Assembly: GCA_905116865.2 (NCBI GenBank)
Contig: CAJHNH020008547.1
Location: 186,001-250,000 of the forward strand
Source of the DNA: Candidula unifasciata
Lineage: Eukaryota; Mollusca; Gastropoda; Stylommatophora; Geomitridae
DNA length: 64,000 bases
Direction: 5' to 3'
The translations under genes were made by a program, and so were the position numbers. How positions within the stretch are numbered: position 1 is the first letter of the stretch; every line of letters begins with the position of its first letter. Shown in pieces: positions 32,395-43,354 of the stretch. Below the pieces are notes generated by a model. It made no database searches. It saw only the letters and a program-made list of their open reading frames with translations, and was not told the DNA's origin.

Positions 32395-32475
32395 GAATTA
32401 ACATCACAGCACTCTGGGCATTTCCATACGCACTCCGTCCCCATCCTCAGCAGCCAGCGCAGTTCCAATAATAAT
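32395..32475 (-). pseudogene. Non-LTR ORF2 relic, C-terminal CPEC segment
   Basis: This continues the relic at 33618-34040 past the array. One frame reads LRMGTECVWKCPECCDVN, ending at a stop soon after. The Cys-x2-Cys-Cys cluster is the C-terminal zinc-knuckle-like motif also seen at 28.2 and 55.0 kb. A frameshift separates it from the last array unit. Confidence 0.8.
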
Positions 32476-33617
32476 GGTGCCGGTTGTAGGTCCGTCTTGC
32501 CTTTCCTCTGAGCGTAGTGTGCCGGTTGTATGCCCGTCTTGCCTTTCCTCCTAGCGTAGTGTGCCGGTTGTATGTCCGTCTTGCCTTTCCTCCTAGCGTA
32601 GTGTGCCGGTTGTATGTCCGTCTTGCCTTTCCTGCTAGCATAGTGTGCCGGTTGTATGTCCGTCTTGCCTTTCCTCTGAGCGTAGTGTGCCGGTTGTATG
32701 CCCGTCTTGCCTTTCCTCCTAGCGTAGTGTGCCGGTTGTATGCCCGTCTTGCCTTTCCTCTGAGCGTAGTGTGCCGGTTGTATGCCCGTCGTGCCTTTCC
32801 TCTGAGCGTAGTGTGCCGGTTGTATGCCCGTCTTGCCTTTCCTCTGAGCGTAGTGTGCCGGTTGTATGCCCGTCTTGCCTTTCCTCCTAGCGTAGTGTGC
32901 CGGTTGTAGGTCCGTCTTGCCTTTCCTCTGAGCGTAGTGTGCCGGTTGTATGCCCGTCTTGCCTTTCCTCTGAGCGTAGTGTGCCGGTTGTAGGTCCGTC
33001 TTGCCTTTCCTCTGAGCGTAGTGTGCCGGTTGTATGCCCGTCTTGCCTTTCCTCTGAGCGTAGTGTGCCGGTTGTATGCCCGTCTTGCCTTTCCTCCTAG
33101 CGTAGTGTGCCGGTTGAATGTCCGTCTTGCCTTTCCTCCTAGCGTAGTGTGCCGGTTGAATGTCCGTCTTGCCTTTCCTCCTAGCGTAGTGTGCCGGTTG
33201 TATGCCCGTCTTGCCTTTCCTCTGAGCGTAGTGTGCCGGTTGTATGCCCGTCTTGCCTTTCCTCCTAGCGTAGTGTGCCGGTTGTATGCCCGTCTTGCCT
33301 TTTCTCTGAGCGTAGTGTGCCGGTTGTATGCCCGTCTTGCCTTTCCTCTGAGCGTAGTGTGCCGGTTGTATGCCCGTCGTGCCTTTCCTCTGAGCGTAGT
33401 GTGCCGGTTGTATGCCCGTCGTGCCTTTCCTCTGAGCGTAGTGTGCCGGTTGTAGGTCCGTCTTGCCTTTCCTCTGAGCGTAGTGTGCCGGTTGTAGGTC
33501 CGTCTTGCCTTTCCTCTGAACGTAGTATGCCGGTTGTAGGTCCGTCTTGCCTTTCCTCTGAGCGTAGTGTGCCGGTTGTAGGTCCGTCTTGCCTTTCCTC
33601 TGAGCGTAGTGTGCCGG
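32476..33617 (-). repeat. 42-bp minisatellite made of a retrotransposon coding segment, about 27 copies
   Basis: Each unit encodes RHTTLRGKARRTYN (14 residues) on the minus strand. Frame is kept for all copies, giving a 451-codon ORF (32447-33802). Variants swap R/G in LRGK, T/A in RRTY and Y/F in TYN. Both flanks are the same retrotransposon: the RNase H end upstream and LRMGTECVWKCPECCDVN downstream. In the relic at 54.9 kb the matching segment (GKGKARRIYNKTVTG) is present once. Confidence 0.95.
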
Positions 33618-34040
33618 CCGAACCCCTTGGTCACACTCAGGTGCGCCAATCTCTCCAGCCCATAATAATCTTCTTTTTCTTCTGACTTCGTTACTCGTTC
33701 ACAAAGAGCTCTGATCACATCTGCCTTTTCATGTTTCAATTCATCACCCAGCGGTGCATCCAAACAGTCTGTCTTCGTGCTCATCCCCCACCATGCCGGC
33801 ATCGCCAGGAGAAAATATCCAAAGTATGCTCACTACCCGTGACCTTGCAAGGGAACCTAGCCACTCTGTTCGAAGCAATCCTGTCATCACTTTTTTTTTC
33901 AGCATGCTTTCAGAGTCCGTTACAATTACGACACATGTATGTATTTTGTTCCTAGCCACCGACAAGCTGCAGTGACCGCTTTTGTCGCGGGTCCCGAAGT
34001 GGATAGATGCTTTTGTGATGAGTAGGAGTTTACCTCTCAA
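33618..34040 (-). pseudogene. Non-LTR ORF2 relic, RNase H part upstream of the 42-bp array
   Basis: The minus strand encodes VIVTDSESMLKKKV, then LWIFSPGDAGMVGDEHEDRL: the TDS and PGHAGxxGNExADRLAG blocks of RNase H, with H changed to D and N changed to D. It then continues as DVIRALCERVTKSEEKEDYY and GLERLAHLSVTKGFGR. The latter enters the tandem array without leaving frame. The element continues beyond the array at 32400-32475. Confidence 0.85.
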
Positions 34041-35110
34041 TATTTCTCCTCCACCAGACCAGAGAAACTAGACTATTATCCGAGCCATGTTGATCTCAGA
34101 CAGTCCTGGATATCCAAGAAAACAGCCATATTTGGCTCGTCATGTAAATACACAACAGCCTAACCGACATAATAATACAATATAAATATATATATATATT
34201 TATAAATAACATCTCTCCTCATATTCCACATTCTCTCCAGTCTAGTCTTAAAGGTCTTATGTCTCACACTGACGTCTAACATATCCTGCCTTCCCTCTCA
34301 TGTTCTGTCATGATAGTTGACTTCCTAAGTCTGCTGTCCGTCTTCACTCAGGTTTCGAAACTGACATTGCTTTTACATGAACACGTGGAGCAGGTTATGT
34401 GCTGAAAACTCAAACCATTTTAAATGTGCACGTTGTCTGGAATATTGTCTTTCCAGTGAGCAAATGGTGAGCTATCAAAACGCAACCACATGCCTGCACA
34501 TGTGGGCATGATTTTCCCACAGTCCAAACACATGTTTTGGGTTGATAGTTGAAACAATAAAATTACATTTCATTATGACAAATGTCATTGTTCACATCTT
34601 ATTTTATACACATTAAAACATACACTGAAAAATATGTAATAAACATACAAGAAATAGGAATGGTTTAGCAGTTCCCTAACCGAGATAACTGAATCCTAAA
34701 CAATAACTATTTCGAGCATAATGTTAAATTAGATACATCAGGAAAGGAATAGTAGACTGACCTAGCTCCTAACCTATTAATAAAAGATTGAAAATAATAT
34801 ACAATCATACCTGAGAACGTTCCAGCAATTGCCAAACAGGATTCAACCAGCTAGAATTAGTTTCTACTGTTAATCTGAATTTGTGACTTGCTGGCAGGAC
34901 TATGAGATACATTTATGATACTAGCAGTATACTAACAAAGTTAACTCCTCCCCTTTCTAGTATTTAACCTGTCCTACAGGAGAAGATCTTAAGCCACGCC
35001 CAAGAAGTACCTTGCAGATCAAATTAGCTATCAAGGTGTCTCTCAGAAAATTCTTACTGACATCCCTCTGATCAAACATTCTTTTAAGTGGTAAACACCT
35101 AGTTCCAGAC
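33975..35110. mobile_element. Unclassified dispersed repeat, copy 1
   Basis: The sequence matches 35330-37400 in order. Shared blocks are ctggatatccaagaaaacag, cctcatattccacattctct, ctgtcatgatagttgact, gagcaggttatgtgctgaa, cccacagtccaaacacatg, tagcagttccctaac and gcagatcaaattagct. Copy 2 is longer at its left. No reading frame is conserved, so this may be the untranslated or terminal part of a larger element. Confidence 0.7.
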
Positions 35111-35329
35111 CGTGTCACTGACAGGTGTGAAAAGACAGGGTCAGTGAAGCTATTGTGTTTCCTACTTGGCCGAGTTAATTCCCCTTATCTTATCTGTTGA
35201 AAGGGCCAATGGTGTAATCTTTATGACACTAGGTGGTCTGCAGTTCAAGGAAGATAATCTCAGGCGGTAAAATCAGTTTTATGACTGAGTGTGACGTTAC
35301 GTCCTACTCCCTTGGAATTTACAACACTT

Positions 35330-37400
35330 TTAGTGTGACGTCCCGGGTCGTGGGTTCTCTGGATTTGGGTTTAAATGATTTATATGTTGAGTAGGGATTT
35401 TCCTCTCAACACATCCCCTCCACCAGATTAACTGAACTATTATCCGGGCTATGTTGCTCTCAGACAAAGTCCTGGATATCCAAGAAAACAGCCATATTGG
35501 CTCGTTATTTATATTAACTTTAGCTGAACTTGGTACCCACAAGAGAAGGAAAGGAATTTTAGATGTCTATAGCATTATACTGAATGAATTATTAGACAGG
35601 GCAAATGAGTCCTCCGTCTTCTACCTTCTCCTGGTGTAAAATTATTATTATTATTTAATGAGCCCCCACCAAATGCTATTCTATCTTAACAGTTTAATTA
35701 AACATGTAAGAACAGACACACTTGGAATTATAAAAACTGATGCAGGATAAGACCATATAATTTATTTATTAACCTAGCACTCGTTTTAGTTCTTTATATT
35801 TTTAGTCAATAGTGATGGTATGGTGGTAATGATATACTTCAGCTAACTGAGCACCTAAGATTAGAATAAATGATAATGATGGTGTTTAGTTACATAAATA
35901 CATGTTATATAACTTTTTAGAAAGTGGAACCTCTGAGAGTCCTCGTGTTGAGTCCCTTCTTGGCTGTTCCAATCTTTCCGCCCAGTTCTCCTGGCCCTTC
36001 CACCTGGTTCCCTGGTTCCCACCTGTTTCTCAGCTGGCCGAGTTCTAGCACAATGTAGTCTCGTGACCGTGATGACCCTCTATTTCTGTTCTTAGAAAGG
36101 ACTGATCCTCACCCACATGGGAGCTGCAATAATGGAAACAAACACATACGTGTAGTATCTTGACTTACACTAAGAATACATGTGTCAATTAATACAATAT
36201 ATAATAATACATTATATCTCATCACTCCTCCTCATATTCCACATTCTCTCCAGTCTATTCTGAAGGTCTTTGTGTCTCACACCGACGTCTCACATATCCT
36301 GCCTTCCCTCTAAGGTTCTGTCATGATAGTTGACTTTCTGTTGTCCGTCATCACTCAGACTTCCCACTGGCTGACATTGATTTGACATAAACATGTGGCG
36401 CAGGTTATGTGCTGAACACGCCAAACATTTTATACGTGCATGCTGTCCTGAATATTATCTTTCAGTGACAGTGAATAATATACACCCATGATTCTTCCCC
36501 TGGGGTTATAAATCCCCTGTTTAGGTGAACACATTAGGTGAGCACATGGTGGGCACACAAAAGGTAACAGCATGGCTGCATGTGTGGGCATCATTTCCCA
36601 CAGTCCAAACTCATGTTTTGGTTGATGGTTGAAACATTATAATTTCATTACATTTCATTATACAAGTCTTATTTTATAAACATGAAAACATACACTGAAA
36701 ACCATGTGCCACAAACATACAAGAAATTGAAATAGTTTAGCAGTTCCCTAACTGAGATACTGAATACTCACAAAGAATTATTTCAAGCAGAATGTGTAGA
36801 ACAATTTAGGAAAAGGTAGAATAGTCTTTAGCTAACTCCCTAACCTATGTATACAATATTGAAAATAATTGTACATGCTTACCTGGAAACTTCCAGCAAT
36901 CGCCAAACTAGAATCAAACCATTAGATTTACCTCTAAGGTCGACCTGTTTGTTGCCTGTGGCAGCGATTATGACGGGAATTCCACAGGCTAGTATTATTA
37001 ATACCCCTATCAGTCTGCAAGGTTAAACTCCACCCTCTACTAGGTTCTACCCAACCCTCAAGGAGATGACTTAAGCCCCGCCTCTGAGGTACTTAGCAGA
37101 TCAAATTAGCTTACAAGTGGCCTGTCACTCAAGGTGAACGGCCTTGACCAGTGCTTGGACAACTTAATTGGCAAACACCTGTTCTCTTGAGAATTTCACT
37201 ATCATGTGTGAAAACTTCAGACGCTGGACGCCATCCTGTCTAGAAATTTCTACCAGACCACTTAATTCCCCTGATCTAGCCTTTTCAAAAGCCCCACTCT
37301 GTGTGTGTTAAGTAACTTGTATGACCTAAGGTCGGGCTCAGGGGAGCTAATCTCAGGTGTGATACTACGTTATCTCCCCCTTTACTTGCCTCTACAGACT
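35330..37400. mobile_element. Unclassified dispersed repeat, copy 2
   Basis: Partner of the copy at 33975-35110, with about 700 bp of extra sequence (35525-36225) between its left and right homologous blocks. The left part matches around the ctggatatcc block and the right part begins at ctcctcatattccacattct (36227). Mismatches and small indels are frequent, so the copies are old. Confidence 0.65.
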
Positions 37401-37891
37401 GGGCAGGAGATAATAATATGACATGGGCAGATGAAACTCTAGCTACAGTAGTATTAGGTAACATTACATAAAGCAAGGTTGCTTTGTCTGGCTGAGACGG
37501 GAAACACAGTTTAAACAATTCTCAAATCCCTTATAGTGGTTTTAGAACTATTTTAGGCTCAGTGTCTATTGCTCTTAATTCTTTGTCCTTCTCTGAACAT
37601 AAGAAATTATCAAACACAATATAACTTCTGAGACCACTGAGGTCATTTCGTCACACTGAGTTGCATGCCCCTAAGGGTCTCTGGTCAGGAGATAATTATA
37701 TGACACTTCAGTTCTACAATAAATTCTACAGCCACTATGTCTGAGTTTTCAAATGCACTGGGGCCACCTAGTCTACCTGCTTATTCTTATCTGTACCTTA
37801 ACACTTTACATCTGGGAAAAAGTCTCAGTGTTTGATATCACCAGCAGTCAAGTAGAATTAAACTGATTTGTTCTGCTCGACTTACTTAGAT

Positions 37892-38450
37892 TTAGGAGAA
37901 TCCAAAACCATATTTTTCTGTATATTTTAAAATACATAGACAAAAAGTAGGTTGAGGAAAGACACATTCTGAAGTCACCGAGCGTGTCGTCACAGCTTCC
38001 ACCTCCATTCTCATATTAGATGTTGTATCATATGCCAGGCTGTCCTGCACCAAAGATTTTCCACTGGCTTTCGCTACGAAACCCCAGGCACTTCTCTTCC
38101 CTCTTAATACAGAACCATCTGTGTAGATAATCAGATCATCAGGACGAGAATTGTCGTGAATCAACTGTTGGACTTACACCTCCGTAGGCCCCACTGGCCA
38201 CTCTCTGCACTCCCAGCATAATGTGATCATGACCCTATATAAGTAAGATTTTTCTCCGGTACTCTGACCCACTCCTCTCCTCGCCAATGTTCTTCAGCAT
38301 GCATACTTGTCTTACTGTGTCTTCTGCTTGAGCCATCCATGATTTCCCCCTTTCAGCCTCTGACGCTTAACTGCATTAAAAGCTTCATACAGAGGGTGGT
38401 CTTTATCTGCAGGTACTCTGAAGTATGACTTAGCCTGCAGCACCCCACCA
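37892..38450 (-). pseudogene. Non-LTR ORF2 relic (pre-RNase H and RNase H start)
   Basis: Minus strand in order: KSYFRVPADKDHPLYEAFNA, then RQRLKGGNHG, then after stops DDLIIYTDGSVLRGKRSAWG and GFVAKASGKS. The YTDGS block is the first catalytic Asp region of RNase H, and the NMRMEVEAV segment that follows holds the catalytic Glu. Several stops lie between the two halves, so it is dead. Confidence 0.8.
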
Positions 38451-38595
38451 GGGCATCACACAAAGCGATAAACACCCGGTGACACAAAGTACCACTGTGC
38501 GGATAAGGATCACACGTGGAGTGGTCATGGCAACCCCGTTCAGCCGTTAGGTTATACTAGGGCCCTGCAACAGCCAGGGTGGGGCTTCAAAATAA
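38440..38595 (+). mobile_element. Dispersed repeat family E, copy 3
   Basis: Contains caccccaccagggcatcaca, cggtgacacaaagtaccact and ccagggtggggcttcaaa. It is more diverged than copies 1 and 2 and shortened in the middle. Confidence 0.75.
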
Positions 38596-38689
38596 TGAAA
38601 AAGTGCATCCCCTAAATTTACGACCCACTATGATATGCAGCACCTTTAGCCTATCTGCAATAGTCAGTAGTAGTAGTAGTAGTAGTACT

Positions 38690-38860
38690 TTTACCCCACC
38701 AGGATATCACACAAGCAATAAACACCCGATGACACAAAGTGCCACCATGCAGATGAGGTCCCGGAAATCGCGTTCAGCCATTAGGCCATATTTATGGTCG
38801 GGCTTTATAGCGGCCTCTGAGAAGAGCCATGGTGGGGCTTCAAAAAACACGAAAAATTGC
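38690..38860 (+). mobile_element. Dispersed repeat family E, copy 4
   Basis: Contains taccccaccaggatatcaca, cgatgacacaaagtgccacc and catggtggggcttcaaaa, in the same orientation as copy 3 about 250 bp away. A short (agt)n run at 38665 lies just before it. Confidence 0.8.
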
Positions 38861-39295
38861 ATCTCACAAGGAGATGGCTGTGACATCTAACAATAGTCGC
38901 CAATGCAAGGTTGTAATCTATCATTTGTGTACGTTCAAATAATCATGCTCTGTAATATTTAATATTGCTTCATGTTAAGGTTGAGGTTCGAATTTAGGGT
39001 TTTACCCAACTCTAACCTCAACCTTAATCCTAATCACAAACAATATTAATTATTAAATATAAAAGAATGTTATTACATGTATTATGTGAACTTACATAAA
39101 TAATAGATTAATTTCACTAGGGTCGGTAGTTAAAGTAAAAAGTAATGTTAAGTTACAGTGACTTCCGTCAACCTAGGAGTGCATATTTTACAATCCTTTA
39201 AATTGTACTTGCAAAGTAATTAAATAGGCTTCCTAAAATTATGCACTAAAACGTCATTAGAAGTTGCCTCAAAATTTAGCAATGGCTAATGCAAT

Positions 39296-40970
39296 TTAAA
39301 AAAAAAAAACTTCTGACACATTCTGACATTTCTTTGATATCAATAGTTCTGCTCTAATTCTGAAGACTGCATCAAGAAAATCCAGTCGTATTTTGTTTCT
39401 TGCTTTTGATTTAGTTGAAGTAACAAGAGAGAATATTCTCTCAACTACAGCATTGCTAACGGGCATCATTAAGCAAGTAAGGGCGAAAGTGGCCAACTCT
39501 TTAAATGCCTAGTGTCGAAGTACGCCTATCCAAAAATCTTCCCTGTTTGTAGGTAGTCCATCTTTCTTAAATGTAGCTTCTTCTTTCCAGTTGACAAGAA
39601 TCAATTTTTTGTACTGTCCTTCTATAATACTGATGTTGTTTTCTGCCAGGTGTAAAAATGGTAGCTCTGAAAACTGCGTCCTTGATATTTGATTTAAAAC
39701 TGCCAAAAGGGCTCAATTTTGACAGATTTTGAAATATATTCTCGGTGGGAAGTCTACACGTAATTTGATTGAGAGCTTTCTCTAGCACAGACATGCATCT
39801 TTCATTAACATTGTTTATTTCTATCTGAGCTTCAGTCCCGTTATTCTTCTGTAGGAACGCATTACATTCCGTTAGGAATTTAATACCAAAGTCAATGAGA
39901 TGAATATGTTTGTTCTGCTCATCGATGTCATACAGTCTGTTCTTAAGACTTCTCTGGTACATGGACAATTCTTGGTGTAGTTCATGAGGATCACCTTTTG
40001 TTTATTGAAAAAGACTGTTCAGTCTTTCAAATTCTTGTACAATTGGTGTCGCAAACACAAAGTACAAATAATTATTATGGTATAACAGCATTTCCTTTCA
40101 CAATCTTACTTTATATTTTGTGTCAAACGTTGTCTGTGCTAATTATGCACACGTGAAATAAGCTTCCAATTCTTCCCAGTTCATCAACATATTGAACATA
40201 ATCTTTCCACGCACAAGCCACCTAGTAGATGACAGTTTCTCAAATGGAAGAGGAACAGTTCGTTCTGATTCAAACTCCGTAGATGTGTTCATCACTCTAA
40301 ACAGTTCTTTATAGGCTTCTCATCTTAAATCACTATGACAAAACCACTGAGGTATTTCTGACAGTAAGGAACCAATATTTGATGGCGAAGGAGACACATC
40401 TTTAATTCTGGACCATACAGAGTTCTTGCACCCGACCATGTTTGAAGCGCCATCTGACGCAAACCCAATGCAATTTGTAAGACTCTGACCACACCTTTTG
40501 TCAGTAGACTCATCTATAATTATGGCATATTTCTTGTTCCGAAGATCATCAATAAGGTCATCCTTAAGTGCAGGCGATATAATATTTCTTATTAAGCACA
40601 AACATTTAGTTCTATGCAACTGTATGTGCTCCAATGTACCCCCCTGACCATGCGCTCTCGTGATTTCACTTAAATGATCAATTGTGCGTATTGCACAATG
40701 GCAGGTCATGCTTACAGCAAGTTGTAACTCTGCTGCTTTAACTTTATCATTACTTTGCCTAGGAGTTATTGTTGTAATAAGCTGTGACTGATTTTTTATG
40801 ATTTGAAATGCTAGTAATTCTTGGTGCAACAGACACCGACACAGTTTACAATATGCTGCCTCTTATCCGTCTGAAGATCTTTTGAGCCATGAGTATGTTT
40901 TCTCCCAATTACTATTATACTTGCGATTGCAGTCAAAAGATGCTTTCCATTTTTTGGATGACGTGGCCAT
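39296..40970 (-). pseudogene. hAT-family transposase relic with N-terminal zinc-finger-like region
   Basis: The minus strand starts MATSSKKWKASFDCNRKYN and carries a Cys-x2-Cys pair (YCKLCRC) after one in-frame stop. It continues with LIRNIISPALKDDLIDDLRN, then KYAIIIDESTD, then IGFASDGASNMVGCKNSVW. These are conserved blocks of DUF4371/hAT transposase-like proteins. After stops and indels it goes on to FEKLSSTRWLVRGK and finally MPVSNAVVERIFSLVTSTKS, the hAT C-terminal dimerisation block. Order and spacing are intact, with only a handful of disabling changes. I could not define terminal inverted repeats. Confidence 0.9.
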
Positions 40971-41399
40971 TGGTAAAAGTAATAAAATCTATCACAGATA
41001 GAACTAGGTCTATATCCTATATATTATCTGTCCTCAAGTAGTTTCTGAACAGTCTAAATCACTTGATATCAGTGGTGGGTTTTCGTTTTATATCTCGCAT
41101 ATATTCTAGTAAATTAACATAAATTACAGAGGTTTATAGCAGTCACGATCCGTATAAGAAGACAACAAAACAATTAGAAAACAACAAAACAATAAGAAAT
41201 GTCGCGAATCTCCGTTAGTCCGTACCAGGACATCACAACAAAGTCTAACTGAAATAAAGATTTTAACTGTAGGTTTACATTGCTTTTAGTAAATTTGCGT
41301 GTTTATAACAGAGGAACCATGAAGAAAATGTGAGTACATCTTGATAAGAAATGCCAGGAAAAACCCAAATATGCCAGAATATGCCAGTTCCTTATCTTA

Positions 41400-41765
41400 T
41401 TCATTCATTCATTCATTCAGTAGCATGTCCCTCGCGGAACCTCGCTGCCATAACAACCCTCCGGAAAACCTTCCTATCCTGAGCAAGATGTCCTGCGTCT
41501 GATACACCCATCTGGAGATCATCTGCCACATCCTGCACCCATCTTCTCCTTGGCCTTCCTCTTCCTCTCTTCCCAGGCATATACCCCTCCATTATTGTTC
41601 TCTCGAGACTTCCATGACGTTTCAAGTGACCAAAATATTTCATTTTTCTTTGTTTTATTGTCTTTACTAGCCAACCCTCTTCAATATTCAGCTCTTGAAG
41701 TATGGATGCATTTGTTCTTTTCTTTACCCAAGATATTCTTAGAACCTGTCTGTAATCTTATCTTA
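41400..41765 (-). mobile_element. 5'-truncated non-LTR retrotransposon with (ATTC)n tail
   Basis: The minus strand is open for about 115 codons from 41757: RQVLRISWVKKRTNASILQE, then NIEEGWLVKTIKQRKMKYFG, then KRGRGRPRRRWVQDVADDL, ending FREGHATE and a stop. This is the well-known C-terminus of endonuclease-RT LINEs. On the plus strand it is preceded by (attc)n at 41401, which is the 3' microsatellite tail of the inserted copy. With no internal stop it is younger than the other relics. Confidence 0.85.
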
Positions 41766-42184
41766 TGCAAGTTCAATTTCAAATATGCCAGATTTGTGGA
41801 ATCTGGCATAAAAAATGCCAATATGGCAACCCTGCTTTCATTATTGCCTGCCAGTTTTGTTTGGTTACCGGACATTATCGGTGACAGTGGCCTCCCCTGA
41901 GGGACGGCGGCGCCAAGTTCGGTCGGTGGTTTCATACTTTCATGGAGTGTGTGGATGGCGGTACGATCACTGATGCTGCTGCTGATGTTCTGTCGCTGTT
42001 TTTGTCGAATATAATCAGGTTTACTTTTGTCAGTGACACCATTAAACATGGATGAGAGGTGCGATGCCTGGCTGTCAAAAACACACCCACCAAAGGTTTG
42101 TGTTGTTGACATTTTCTTCTAAAGTCTAAACAATACATTTTTAATTTTATCATCCTAGTCGTCCCCATGTGGGACGCGAGTTTT

Positions 42185-42400
42185 CTGTTATTTGAAGCCC
42201 CACCTTGGCTTTTACCGGGGCCCTAAATATAGCCGGGCCATAAATATGGCCTAAACGGATAAACATGGTTTTCTGGACGTCTACATGGGTGATCCGTATC
42301 CGCATGGTGACACAAAGTGCCACCATGAAGAAAAGGATCACCCATGTAGACGTCCCGAAAACCATGATCAGATCAGTGATGTCCTGGTGAGGTACAATTT
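42185..42400 (-). mobile_element. Dispersed repeat family E, copy 5, rearranged into a hairpin
   Basis: Ends recall family E (gaagccccaccttggctttt at the left, gatgtcctggtgagg at the right, reverse orientation), but the middle is an inverted repeat. 42264-42295 and 42335-42366 are reverse complements with one mismatch, and a second small pair (catggtg/caccatg) sits in the loop. The right half matches the other copies; the left arm is the inverted extra copy. Confidence 0.8.
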
Positions 42401-42719
42401 ACTTACTCATCTGAATTGTTTTAACTCTTTGACTTTGTGTTCCAAGGGATTAGCATAGGAGGCCATAGGGATGGTAATAATGCAATTTTTAAACTGTCAC
42501 AATATTACACTTTAAAACAGACCATACTAATTCATTAGGCTGAGTTATATTAGGGCCTCCAGTGAGGCCAGGGTGGGGCTTTAAAAAAATGTGAATAAAT
42601 GTTTGAGGCTATCCTCCGAATAACGGCCACATATTATGGCGGCCAAAAACACACCACCATGACAGGGCCTAAGTCACTTGTAAATAAAATTGCAGCAAAA
42701 ATTCTGGCGAGTTAAATTG

Positions 42720-42945
42720 CAGACTGGCCTTATGTGGTCAGCCTCAAAGGCTGATCTGTACTCACTGGGTGATGTTGCCAGCCTCATAGGTTGATCTGCA
42801 CTCAGTGAGTGATGTTGCCAGCCTCATAGGCTGATCTGTACTCACTGGGTGATGTTGCCAACCTCATAGGTTGATCTGCACTCAGTGGGTGATGTTGCCA
42901 GCCTCATAGGTTGATCTGTACTCAGTGGGTGATGTGGTCAGCATT
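42720..42945. repeat. ~40-bp minisatellite at the 3' side of SINE B
   Basis: About five units contain gatgttgccagcctcatagg and ctgatctg-t/c-actca. On the minus strand the unit reads ggctggcaacatcacccact, which is the 3' part of the adjoining SINE B on that strand. The array lies exactly on the SINE's 3' side. Confidence 0.85.
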
Positions 42946-43110
42946 ATGCCTACCACCTTTACTTCCCAGGAAATTATCTGGTACCTGTTTTAAGCTGAAC
43001 TGGGAGCCACGGTAATTTCTCCCAGATCTACCTGGTGCAGATTTAAACCCAAGAGCTATGGTTCAGCAGGCAGATATCTGCCACTAGACTACTGCAGCTT
43101 CTTCCACAAT
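42945..43110 (-). mobile_element. tRNA-derived SINE family B, copy 1
   Basis: On the minus strand: agtagtctagtggcagatat and cttgggtttaaatctgc (A/B boxes), then gtggctcccagtt, ggtaccagat, tcctgggaagtaaaggtgg and atgctgaccacatcaccc. The same order is seen at 55862, 56735, 58503 and 63415. Confidence 0.85.
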
Positions 43111-43157
43111 AAAGCACATATAGAACTTCAGTTTTTTGTTTAAATTGTGTTTGACAG

Positions 43158-43353
43158 GCTCTCTTGAAAAGGTCAGGTGTCACCAGACAGAAGGGACCTT
43201 TGTCAAGAAGTACACCGCCCAGAGCAATGCTTAGGAACAAGTCCAGGCTCAACCTCTACACTTCCTACTTGACCCAAAACTCTCCTCCACCACCACAGCT
43301 GATGATGGCTACCAGACAGAGCACTCTGGGTGATTACTTTGGCTCTAAGGGAG
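43158..43353 (+). CDS. Internal exon of an AUNIP-like gene, with PCNA-interacting peptide
   Basis: The exon follows a good acceptor (tgtttgacag) and ends before gtcagt. It is open in the frame that joins, phase 1, to the exon at 45427. It encodes LNLYTSYLTQNSPPPPQ and then RQSTLGDYFG. QSTLGDYF fits the PIP-box rule Q-x-x-L/I/M-x-x-aromatic-aromatic exactly, so binding to the sliding clamp PCNA is likely. The layout (basic start, YF/YT segment, Pro-rich linker, PIP box) is as I remember it from vertebrate AUNIP, a DNA-end-resection and Aurora-A partner. That match is from memory and unverified. The first exon, with the initiator Met, was not found. Confidence 0.7.
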
Positions 43354-43354
43354 G

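Noticed and set aside
41681..42112. A 143-codon minus-strand ORF starting MSTTQTFGGCVFD
   Set aside because: Its last third overlaps the non-LTR insertion in the wrong frame, and the rest shows no domain or splice support.
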